Source of the DNA: Dyadobacter sp. 3J3
Lineage (GTDB): Bacteria > Bacteroidota > Bacteroidia > Cytophagales > Spirosomataceae
Length of the DNA stretch: 64,000 bases
Direction of reading: 5' to 3'
Assembly: GCF_009801115.1 (NCBI RefSeq)
Contig: NZ_VTOL01000006.1
Span: 248,001 to 312,000, forward strand
Positions 8,939 through 16,534 of the stretch are shown piece by piece (within the stretch, counting starts at the first letter, position 1; every line of letters starts with the position of its first letter). A program made the translations under genes and the position numbers. The notes under the pieces are model-generated. The model searched no databases and was not told the origin of the DNA. It was given only the letters and a program-made list of their open reading frames with translations.

Positions 8939-10945
8939 GTGAAAGGAAAATCAATTTTTGTGATGAATAACCAAATGGAAAATATCAGTTCAAACCTGAA
9001 TCAGAATCTTGTGATCATTGAGAATATCAGTCCGGAAAATGGTCATGGGGAATATGCTATCAAAGCTGTTTCGGGTGATTTTATATTTGTTCAGGCTGAT
9101 ATTTTGACCAACGGAAATTCAGCATTGGCCGCCAGGATCTTTTACAAAAACAAAGAAAAAAACTGGCAAATAGCGTTCATGAAACCTGTTGGAAATGATC
9201 GGTGGGAAGGGAAATTTCAGGTTCAGGAAACAGGAAGTTATGTTTATAAAATTTTTTCCTGGGTTGATCCTATCGCAACCTGGCAAACGGAAATCAATCG
9301 TCGTCTGCAAAAATATCTTCCCATTGCTGATCTGATTCCCCAAGGTTTAAAGCTTTTGGAACAAATGTCAAGACTTGCTTCCAAAGAAGATACGGCGTTA
9401 ATTAAGGAAGCCATGAGATTATTTAAAGATAAAAATCGTGTGGATGAGGCCGGGCAATTGGCTGGAAGTTTTCGTTTTACCGAATGGCTGAACCGGTATC
9501 CGGATAACCGTTTATCCAGTGAAACATCAGAATTTTCAATATTGGTTTATCGGAAAAAACTTGAATTCAGTTCCTGGTATACGATGTTTCCAAGATCAGC
9601 TTCTGATGATTTTGGAAAACACGGGACCTTTGAAGATGTGGTAAAACGTTTGCCAAGAATTGCTGATTTGGGGTTTGATGTGCTTCATTTTCCACCGATC
9701 CATCCGATTGGTTTTCAAAATAAAAAGAGTAGAAATGGCGGTCAAAAAGCAGATGAATCAGATCCTGGTTCACCCTTTGCGATTGGGAATTTTAACGGTG
9801 GACATGAAGCAATTCATCCTGTACTTGGTACTATCGGGGATTTCAAAAACCTGGTTTTGGAAGCTAAGAAGCTGGATATTGAAATAGCGCTGGATCTTGC
9901 TTTACAGTTTTCTCCGGATCATCCCTGGGTTTCTGAATATCCGGACTGGTTTGAAAAAACAGGATCAGAACAAATTTTCGCGTCCGGCCAGTTAACTTCT
10001 GTTCAGCCGGATTTTTATCAAATAAAAATTAATGAGGATAATGAAGAAGCATTTCATGGTGCTTTGGAAGAAATCATACGGCTCTGGATTTCCTGGGGAA
10101 TTCAGATTATCCGTGTTGTACAGCCTGAAAAACATCCATTTTATTTTTGGCAAAAACTGATCGAAAACATCACCGTTGAGTTTCCTGATCTTATTTTCTA
10201 CGCTGGAACTTTCACACGGCCAAAGGTTATGAATGCACTTTCCAAATCAGGTTTCGCACTTTCTGATTCGTATTTTATGTGGCGAAATGGCAAATATGAG
10301 CTCGAACAATATATTAATGAACTGGCGTATTCATCTCAAAAAGATTTTTATAAACCCATTTTCTGGACCAATACGCCGGACATCAATCCATTCAATTTAC
10401 AATCCGGACATGAGCCACAACAATTGATACGGTTTTTTCTTGCCGCTACTTTATCCGGGAGTTATGGTATTTACGGGCCTGTTTTTGAACAATTGGTTTA
10501 TGAATCATTTCCTGGAAAAGAAGAATATTGGAATTCAGAAAAGTTTGAAATAAAACATTGGGATTGGGAAAAGGACACAAAAGTGAATTACCTTATCAGG
10601 CTTATCAATGCAATAAGAAAGGAAAATCCGGCTTTGCAGAAAACCAATAATGTACATACCTGTTTTCTTGAAAATGACCAGATACTTGCGTTTCTGAAAA
10701 ATGATTTTGCGGGTAACAAACTGCTTTGTGTGGTCAATCTTGATTCGTATCATCGTCAGTCGGGGATGGTGCAGGTTCCGGTTCATATGATCAATAAAAA
10801 TCATGACGAAACATTTATTGCCCATGATCTGATCACGGATGCGTGCTACACGTGGAGAGGGGAGTGGAATTATGTGGAGCTGGATCCGCACATTTTGCCT
10901 TTCCATTTATTAAGAATTGAGGATTATCATGGAGAAATCTACTAA
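8939..10945 (+). CDS. GlgE-like (maltosyltransferase family) protein lacking catalytic residues
   Basis: A 668-residue protein, full length for GlgE, the GH13_3 enzyme that extends alpha-1,4-glucans from maltose 1-phosphate. It has the N-terminal DUF3416-type domain (about 22-150; ISPENGHGEYAIKAVSGD) and the GH13 barrel (FPRSASDDFGKHGTFEDVVK, LHFPPIHPIGFQNKKSRNGG, IEIALDLALQFSPDHPW). Family landmarks continue with FTRPKVM, WRNGKYELEQY and NTPDIN, ending in a C-terminal beta domain. Yet the nucleophile position reads RVVQP instead of RVDNP (Val394), and the acid/base position reads YAGTFTRP instead of LAEAFTRP (Gly423). Both were checked in the DNA (GTA, GGA). The third acidic residue (Asp481) is kept; the substrate loop around 330-345 is degenerate. 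Most likely an inactive paralogue with a binding or regulatory role. Start may be GTG 8939 or ATG 8963. Confidence 0.85.
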   Translation: MKGKSIFVMNNQMENISSNLNQNLVIIENISPENGHGEYAIKAVSGDFIFVQADILTNGNSALAARIFYKNKEKNWQIAFMKPVGNDRWEGKFQVQETGSYVYKIFSWVDPIATWQTEINRRLQKYLPIADLIPQGLKLLEQMSRLASKEDTALIKEAMRLFKDKNRVDEAGQLAGSFRFTEWLNRYPDNRLSSETSEFSILVYRKKLEFSSWYTMFPRSASDDFGKHGTFEDVVKRLPRIADLGFDVLHFPPIHPIGFQNKKSRNGGQKADESDPGSPFAIGNFNGGHEAIHPVLGTIGDFKNLVLEAKKLDIEIALDLALQFSPDHPWVSEYPDWFEKTGSEQIFASGQLTSVQPDFYQIKINEDNEEAFHGALEEIIRLWISWGIQIIRVVQPEKHPFYFWQKLIENITVEFPDLIFYAGTFTRPKVMNALSKSGFALSDSYFMWRNGKYELEQYINELAYSSQKDFYKPIFWTNTPDINPFNLQSGHEPQQLIRFFLAATLSGSYGIYGPVFEQLVYESFPGKEEYWNSEKFEIKHWDWEKDTKVNYLIRLINAIRKENPALQKTNNVHTCFLENDQILAFLKNDFAGNKLLCVVNLDSYHRQSGMVQVPVHMINKNHDETFIAHDLITDACYTWRGEWNYVELDPHILPFHLLRIEDYHGEIY

Positions 10946-11064
10946 TGCTTTGGTATAATTGTGAAAAAGGCAAATAAGAATTGGGTTTTTATCGAAAAAA
11001 GGATGAATTTGAAAACCGCAGAAAGGAACTGCAAAATTTTCACTCTTACCAGTTTATTTAATTT

Positions 11065-12270
11065 ATGAAAAAGTTACTACTCTTACTTGCTCTCCCTTTG
11101 CTTTCACAGGCGCAGACAACTCCCGATGCGATTAAAGAAAAGGCTGCCAAAATCCATGAAAAAGCTTTAACAATTGATACACATGCTGATGTGCCAATCA
11201 ATATGATGAAGGAAGGTTTTGATGTTTCCGTGGAGCATGATTATGCCAAGGACGGCTCTCAGATCGATTTTCCAAGGATGAAAAAAGGTGGAATGGACGG
11301 AATGTTTTTCGCCGTTTATCTCGGGCAAGGAAAACGCAGTCCGGAAGCAAATGCAGAAGCGAAGAAAAAAGCATTGGCAATATTTGACAAAATACATGAA
11401 GCAGTAAAATTGCACCCGGAAATGGCTGGTATTGCCACGACCCCAAAAGATGCGTACAGATTGCAAAAAGAAGGAAAAAGAGCCGTATTTATTGGAATGG
11501 AAAATGGCTGGCCTGTCAATAATGATCTTGCCAATCTGAAACTTTATTACGATTTGGGGCTTCGTTATATCACCCTTTCTCACTCTGCAAACAACGATAT
11601 CGCTGATTCTTCAACAGATCCGGACGGACCGGAATGGAATGGTTTAAGTCCTTTTGGTGAACAAGTTGTGAAGGAAATGAATCGCCTGGGTATGATGGTG
11701 GATATTTCCCACGTTTCGGATTCTACATTTTATGATGTCATTAAATTGACCAAAGTTCCGGTGATTGCTTCACATTCTTCATGCCGCGCTTTGTGTGATG
11801 TGCCAAGAAATATGACGGATGATATGATCAAAACACTGGCGAAAAACGGAGGAGTGATCCAGATTAATTTTGTACCTGGTTTTGTAAAAAAACCTTCGAT
11901 GCAGCAGGAATTATCGATGAAAGCGATCCGCCTGAAACTTCGCCAGACAGATTTATCACCAGAAGATAAAAAAGCGCTTTTTGAAGAAATGAAGGCGAAT
12001 GCTAAAAAATACGAATCCGATATGCCAACAATCCAGGACGCAGTTAATCATATTGAACACGTGATCAAACTGACCAGTGTGGACCATGTTGGTATTGGTA
12101 TGGATTTGGACGGCGGAGGAAAAGTGATTGGCCTGGATGATGTAAGTGATATCGGTGTGATTACCGAAGAACTGGTGCGTCGCGGATATTCTGCCAAAGA
12201 CATTGAAAAAATCTGGGGCGGGAATATTATGCGCGTTCTGGCTGCTGTTGAGAAAGGTAAATCTATATAA
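11065..12270 (+). CDS. Membrane dipeptidase, peptidase family M19
   Basis: A 401-residue exported zinc dipeptidase of the renal-dipeptidase family, which cleaves dipeptides, including D-amino-acid-containing ones, in the periplasm. It starts with a signal peptide (MKKLLLLLALPLLSQAQ). Zinc-site and core motifs are present: TIDTHADVP (His/Asp), FIGMENG (Glu), LSHSANNDIADSS, MVDISHVSD, VIASHSSCRAL and VDHVGIGMDLDG. Length matches the family. It lies between two glucan-metabolism genes on the same strand, but the 119-bp and 162-bp gaps leave room for its own promoter. I see no functional tie to glycogen. Confidence in family is high; physiological substrate is unknown. Confidence 0.95.
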   Translation: MKKLLLLLALPLLSQAQTTPDAIKEKAAKIHEKALTIDTHADVPINMMKEGFDVSVEHDYAKDGSQIDFPRMKKGGMDGMFFAVYLGQGKRSPEANAEAKKKALAIFDKIHEAVKLHPEMAGIATTPKDAYRLQKEGKRAVFIGMENGWPVNNDLANLKLYYDLGLRYITLSHSANNDIADSSTDPDGPEWNGLSPFGEQVVKEMNRLGMMVDISHVSDSTFYDVIKLTKVPVIASHSSCRALCDVPRNMTDDMIKTLAKNGGVIQINFVPGFVKKPSMQQELSMKAIRLKLRQTDLSPEDKKALFEEMKANAKKYESDMPTIQDAVNHIEHVIKLTSVDHVGIGMDLDGGGKVIGLDDVSDIGVITEELVRRGYSAKDIEKIWGGNIMRVLAAVEKGKSI

Positions 12271-12432
12271 TGAAAGTACTTTGGCATTGGTTTTTTAGAT
12301 GAGATATGAAATAATAGATACATTTTAAGAAATAGTTTAATAAAATTGTAAATTGAAGCGATTACAGGTTCCTAAATGGTAACCCGTGAAACCGACACTC
12401 TCATCCGATTATTGTAAATTGTATATTAACCA

Positions 12433-14439
12433 ATGACTAAGTCAACCATTAAAAACAAAAAGAATTCGTCCCAAGCGTCTTCGCAGGAACAGGACTTGGT
12501 TGCGGTGCCAAAGCGTGACTTAAAACCGGTGGAAACGATAACGCGTTTTACTGACTTTGATATCCATCTATTTAAGCAGGGAAAACATTTCAAATTATAT
12601 GAAAAGCTGGGCTCTCATGTAATGGAAGTGGAAGGTGTAACGGGCACTTACTTTGCGGTTTGGGCACCAAATGCATCTCAGATTTCTGTAATCGGTAATT
12701 TTAACGGCTGGAATAGAGAGGAACACAAACTTGCGGCCCGTTGGGATAGTTCTGGGATCTGGGAAGGCTGGATTCCAAATATAGGAGTAGGTGAGGTTTA
12801 TAAATACCTGATCGTAACCAGCGACGGGCAGCATCTTGAAAAATCAGATCCGTTTGCTTTGTGGTGTGAAGTGGCGCCAAGAACCGCTTCTATTGTCTGG
12901 GATACCTGGTATGAATGGAATGATGCCGACTGGATGAAAATCCGGAAGGAAAAAAATAAACTGAATGCCCCGATTTCGGTATATGAAGTGCATCTGGGTT
13001 CATGGCAACGAGATCCGTCAGATCCGGAACGCTACCTTACATATAAGGAAATTGCGGAAACGCTGGTGCCATATGTGAAGGAAATGGGCTTTACCCATGT
13101 GGAATTAATGCCTATAATGGAGCATCCTTATCCACCATCCTGGGGATATCAGATCACCGGATATTTTTCATGTGCTTCCCGAATGGGAACACCGCAGGAA
13201 TTGATGTACCTGATCGATAGTCTGCATCAGGAAGGAATTGGTGTTTATATTGATTGGGTTCCTTCGCACTTTCCTGGTGATGCTCACGGACTGTTCCGTT
13301 TTGATGGTACGTCACTTTACGAACATGAAGATCCTAGAAAAGGGTATCATCCTGACTGGAAAAGTTACATCTTCAATTATGGACGGAATGAAGTAAAATC
13401 GTTCTTGATCAGTAACTCCATTTTCTGGATGGATCGTTATCATACGGATGGACTTCGTGTTGACGCGGTGGCTTCCATGTTGTATCTTGATTATTCAAGA
13501 AAACATAATGAATGGATTCCAAACGAATTTGGAGGAAGAGAGAATCTTGAAGCGATTGCGCTGTTAAGAGAAATGAACATTGCTGCTTATACCGAGTTTC
13601 CGGATATCCAGAGTATTGCCGAGGAGTCGACAGCTTTTCCAGGCGTTTCCCGTCCGGTTTTTGTAGGCGGACTGGGTTTTGGAATGAAATGGATGATGGG
13701 TTGGATGAACGATACCCTGAAATATTTCGAGAAAGATTCTGCGTTCCGAAAATGGCATCAGGATCAGCTTTCTTTCAGCCTCGTTTATGCATTTTCAGAA
13801 AACTTTATGCTTCCGCTGTCTCATGATGAGGTTGTATATGGTAAGAAATCGCTGATCAATAAAATGCCTGGGGATGAATGGCAGAAATTTGCCAATCTGA
13901 GACTGATGTTTGCCTATATGTTTACGCATCCGGGAACGAAACTTATTTTCATGGGAGGTGAATTTGGGCAGACTTCTGAATGGAATTTTGAGCAAAGCCT
14001 GGACTGGCATCTCTTGGAATTCGCTCCGCATAAAGGTATGAAAGAGTGCATGAAAGCGCTTAACAGAATTTATAAAACAGAAATCGCGCTGTCAGAATAT
14101 TCGTTTTCGAGCGAAGGTTTTGAATGGATTGATACACAGGATCGTGAAAACTCGGTTCTGGTTTATGCCCGTAAAGCTTCTGATCCTAACGAAAATGTAG
14201 TGATCGTTTTGAACCTTACTGCCGTGCCAAGACCGAACTATAAGGTTGGTGTACTTTCAGCGGGTACCTGGGAAGAGATTTTCAATTCGGATGATACGTT
14301 GTATTACGGAAGTGGTCAATTGAATGCTACGCCTGTGAAATCGGAAAGTAGTCTGTGGCACGGGAAAGAAAATTCAATTCATCTTAACCTGCCTCCCATG
14401 GCTGCGGTTATTCTTAAGAAAACGTCAAAATCGAAATGA
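12433..14439 (+). CDS. glgB: 1,4-alpha-glucan branching enzyme
   Basis: A 668-residue GH13 branching enzyme that forms alpha-1,6 branches in glycogen. After about 35 polar residues comes the CBM48-like N domain (GVTGTYFAVWAPNASQISVI, NFNGWNREEHKL). The catalytic barrel follows: YEVHLGSWQRDP, WGYQITGYF, GLRVDAVASMLYLDYSRK with the nucleophile Asp344, IAEESTAFPGVSRP with the acid Glu397, and LPLSHDEVVYGKKSL with the third acid. The C-terminal beta domain ends LPPMAAVILKK. All key residues are intact, unlike in the GlgE-like protein upstream. The enzyme acts on linear glucan in the cytoplasm. A strong terminator follows, so it closes this transcription unit. Confidence 0.97.
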   Translation: MTKSTIKNKKNSSQASSQEQDLVAVPKRDLKPVETITRFTDFDIHLFKQGKHFKLYEKLGSHVMEVEGVTGTYFAVWAPNASQISVIGNFNGWNREEHKLAARWDSSGIWEGWIPNIGVGEVYKYLIVTSDGQHLEKSDPFALWCEVAPRTASIVWDTWYEWNDADWMKIRKEKNKLNAPISVYEVHLGSWQRDPSDPERYLTYKEIAETLVPYVKEMGFTHVELMPIMEHPYPPSWGYQITGYFSCASRMGTPQELMYLIDSLHQEGIGVYIDWVPSHFPGDAHGLFRFDGTSLYEHEDPRKGYHPDWKSYIFNYGRNEVKSFLISNSIFWMDRYHTDGLRVDAVASMLYLDYSRKHNEWIPNEFGGRENLEAIALLREMNIAAYTEFPDIQSIAEESTAFPGVSRPVFVGGLGFGMKWMMGWMNDTLKYFEKDSAFRKWHQDQLSFSLVYAFSENFMLPLSHDEVVYGKKSLINKMPGDEWQKFANLRLMFAYMFTHPGTKLIFMGGEFGQTSEWNFEQSLDWHLLEFAPHKGMKECMKALNRIYKTEIALSEYSFSSEGFEWIDTQDRENSVLVYARKASDPNENVVIVLNLTAVPRPNYKVGVLSAGTWEEIFNSDDTLYYGSGQLNATPVKSESSLWHGKENSIHLNLPPMAAVILKKTSKSK

Positions 14440-14515
14440 TTTCAATCCCCGGATTTTTAAAGTGTCAGCAAAAGTCGGGTATTTCGAAAGAGTTTTATGA
14501 AAAAATCCAATAAGT

Positions 14516-14549
14516 ATAAGGCAGAGACATCTCTGCCTTATTTTTTTTG
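14516..14549 (+). terminator. Rho-independent terminator after glgB
   Basis: A perfect 12-bp stem (ATAAGGCAGAGA / TCTCTGCCTTAT) with a tiny loop is followed by about eight T residues, 77 bp after the glgB stop. The remaining gap up to 14652 shows no gene. Confidence 0.9.
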
Positions 14550-14652
14550 AGCTATATTTGGAAAAAGCGATTTGGGCATAAAAATTGCCATTTTGGGCAG
14601 AGTGGTCCGACACAGAGCTGATCACTGAAAATTACTTATTAACGAATTACAG

Positions 14653-14886
14653 ATGACTAAGGAAATTGAAGATGCGCTTTTGCTATTTCTTACAGCAACC
14701 GATAGGAATTTTATAGAATTCCCGACTGAAACCCAGGATTTGTTTCAGGAAGCCACAGAATTGCTTAGAAAGCAAGGACTTGTAACGGTTACAAAACTTG
14801 AAGACCAGGGATATAACATTACAGCCAGCCTTACAGACGAGGGTTTGGAACAAGTTCATATTTTACGTGAAAAAAGAGGAGTTTAA
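14653..14886 (+). CDS. Small hypothetical protein (77 aa)
   Basis: A 77-residue soluble, acidic protein with a predicted helix-rich fold (EIEDALLLFLTATDRNF...LFQEATELLRKQGLVTV...LTDEGLEQVHILREKRG). The pattern of helix, short beta hairpin and helix with GLVTVTKLEDQGYNITASLTD resembles a small winged-helix or MarR-like arm, but I cannot name a family. It lies between the glgB terminator and a promoter-like site for the next gene, so it is probably transcribed alone. Coding looks real because codon use and the downstream spacing match its neighbours. Confidence 0.6.
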   Translation: MTKEIEDALLLFLTATDRNFIEFPTETQDLFQEATELLRKQGLVTVTKLEDQGYNITASLTDEGLEQVHILREKRGV

Positions 14887-14918
14887 TGACAGGAAAATAA
14901 GGTGATGCAAATGTAAAC

Positions 14919-14947
14919 TTGTTTTTTTATACATTTTTTTACCTTTA
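14919..14947 (+). promoter_or_regulatory. Likely Bacteroidota promoter for the 227-aa exported protein
   Basis: TTG at 14919 and TACCTTTA at 14940 match the -33/-7 pattern (TTG, TAnnTTTG with the last base A) with 18 bp between. The coding start lies 23 bp downstream. Confidence 0.45.
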
Positions 14948-14970
14948 CGCCGGAATAATAATATTTACAA

Positions 14971-15654
14971 ATGAAAATCATTCGATTAGCGGTAGCATTA
15001 TTTTTACTCAGTACAGTTGCAAGTCACGCACAATATCCTTCCCGCGTTACATCCGGGGTAGATTTGGGAACAGGATACAATGATAAAGCCTGGGCTCCAT
15101 CAATCGGATATCATCAGGAATTAAGTATAAGTAGTTTTCCATGGTTCAATCTTACCTGGGGAGCGCGTACAGCAGGTTATTATGTAGGAGATAAGGCTCT
15201 TACACCAAAAACAAGCTTTACAAGCGGAGATTCTCTGAAATTTGGAAGGCTGACAGTAAACAGTTTAAGTATTTTGGCGGGTGTAACGCTTAAATTTGGC
15301 CAATTTGATATTGGTGCTAATACAGATATTATCGGTATCGCTATCGGTGTGAAACGGAAAGGTTATTATACCAAAAAATCGTTTCCACAAGGCGCGGGAT
15401 CGGAATATTACAATTCTCTTATTCCAAGTTCACCTAATTTCTTTAATGTTTTACCATTGGGTATGGACAAAAACAGCGGACAGTCTGAGATATTTGTGCG
15501 TTACTGGATCACTAACAGAATAGGTGTAAAAGCGGGTTACGTTCACGGTCGGACAACTTATAAAACAGATGTCAAGCTGGATAACAACCAAAACCGTTTT
15601 TCAACTTCGTACGACATGCCTTATGTCGCGATCTGCTTCCCTTTGTATAATTAG
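14971..15654 (+). CDS. Exported protein, probable small outer-membrane barrel (227 aa)
   Basis: A 227-residue protein with a clear signal peptide (MKIIRLAVALFLLSTVASHA). The mature part is rich in Gly, Tyr and alternating hydrophobic residues (FNLTWGARTAGYYVG; FGQFDIGANTDIIGIAIG; RIGVKAGYVHGRTTYKTDVKL). It ends in an aromatic strand (YVAICFPLYN), as expected for an eight-stranded-type outer-membrane barrel. No known family is recognised. A promoter-like site lies just upstream; the Nudix gene starts 29 bp after its stop, so the two may be co-transcribed. Confidence 0.7.
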   Translation: MKIIRLAVALFLLSTVASHAQYPSRVTSGVDLGTGYNDKAWAPSIGYHQELSISSFPWFNLTWGARTAGYYVGDKALTPKTSFTSGDSLKFGRLTVNSLSILAGVTLKFGQFDIGANTDIIGIAIGVKRKGYYTKKSFPQGAGSEYYNSLIPSSPNFFNVLPLGMDKNSGQSEIFVRYWITNRIGVKAGYVHGRTTYKTDVKLDNNQNRFSTSYDMPYVAICFPLYN

Positions 15655-15683
15655 TAACCCGTAATTGGCAGCGGAAAAGTAAT

Positions 15684-16355
15684 ATGGACGAGAAACTTGT
15701 AGATTCCCACAAATACAATCTGTGGAAAGGAAGGCTTGAAACAAACGGCCTTGACGTGCACAGAGTGGATGAATTATATTCCCGCAGAAATGGGAAAGGA
15801 GAAGTGCTTTTTTCCCTTTTATACACGGACGCGACTACCCCTGAAGGAGATAAAATCCCACCGATTTGTTTTTTGAAAGGTGAAGTTGTGTGTGTCCTGA
15901 TCTGTTTTGTAGAAATTGAAACCAAGGATAAATACCTTTTACTGGTTCGTCAGCGTAGGATTTGCGACGGATCGTTAACCTATGAGCACCCTGCGGGAAT
16001 GCTTGATAGTGAAAGTGATGCCGCTTCTGTTGCCGCCAGAGAAGTTTTTGAAGAGACCGGAATTTCAATTAGAAAAGAAGACTTGGTTGAACTGAATAAA
16101 GAGCCTTTCTTCCCATCAACCGGCACGAGCGACGAGGCAATGTATTTATTTTATAGTGAAATAGAACTGTCGGCCGAAGAGATTGCCAAACATCACAACA
16201 AAACACAAGGACTAATTTCCGATCATGAGCATATTACCACCCATGTTGTTCCATTCGCGGAAGGACATAAATTAATTACAAATGTGAACGGTATCTTGCT
16301 GGATTTCATGTACTTGAAAGATGTAGGAGACTGGGATTTGTTGAAAAGATTATAA
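15684..16355 (+). CDS. Nudix hydrolase (ADP-ribose pyrophosphatase-like)
   Basis: A 223-residue Nudix-fold hydrolase. The Nudix box sits near residues 109-131 (GMLDSESDAASVAAREVFEE): it has the conserved Gly, REV.EE.G and hydrophobic end, but the first Glu of the consensus (GX5E) is Ser. Catalytic metal-binding Glu residues of REVFEE are intact. The N-terminal beta-domain and the phrase LLLVRQRRICDGSLTYEHPAGM resemble nucleotide-sugar or ADP-ribose pyrophosphatases. The substrate cannot be fixed from sequence. It lies directly before the tRNA-Arg promoter, at the border of the island. Confidence 0.88.
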   Translation: MDEKLVDSHKYNLWKGRLETNGLDVHRVDELYSRRNGKGEVLFSLLYTDATTPEGDKIPPICFLKGEVVCVLICFVEIETKDKYLLLVRQRRICDGSLTYEHPAGMLDSESDAASVAAREVFEETGISIRKEDLVELNKEPFFPSTGTSDEAMYLFYSEIELSAEEIAKHHNKTQGLISDHEHITTHVVPFAEGHKLITNVNGILLDFMYLKDVGDWDLLKRL

Positions 16356-16402
16356 CATCATAAGAAGCCTCAGTTTTTATTTGCAATAAATTCTGTCAGG
16401 TA

Positions 16403-16434
16403 TTGACAAGAAATCAAATTAGAGGCTATATTTG
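16403..16434 (+). promoter_or_regulatory. Bacteroidota consensus promoter for tRNA-Arg
   Basis: TTG (16403) and a perfect TAnnTTTG box, TATATTTG (16427-16434), are separated by 21 bp. The tRNA begins 29 bp downstream. This is the clearest promoter in the window and a strong sign of a Bacteroidota host. Confidence 0.85.
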
Positions 16435-16462
16435 CACCCCGTTACAGGCTTTAAGCCGAACA

Positions 16463-16534
16463 GCACCCATAGTTCAATGGATAGAATTTCGGTTTCCGGT
16501 ACCGACGATATGAGTTCGAATCTCGTTGGGTGCA
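16463..16534 (+). tRNA. tRNA-Arg (anticodon CCG)
   Basis: A 72-nt cloverleaf. The acceptor GCACCCA pairs with TGGGTGC; the anticodon stem TCGGT/ACCGA encloses the loop TTCCGGT with anticodon CCG; the T-stem ATGAG/CTCGT (one wobble) encloses TTCGAAT. The discriminator is A and CCA is not encoded. The 3' end of the gene is overlapped on the other strand by the end of the serine-recombinase reading frame, so this tRNA is the likely integration target. Confidence 0.95.
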
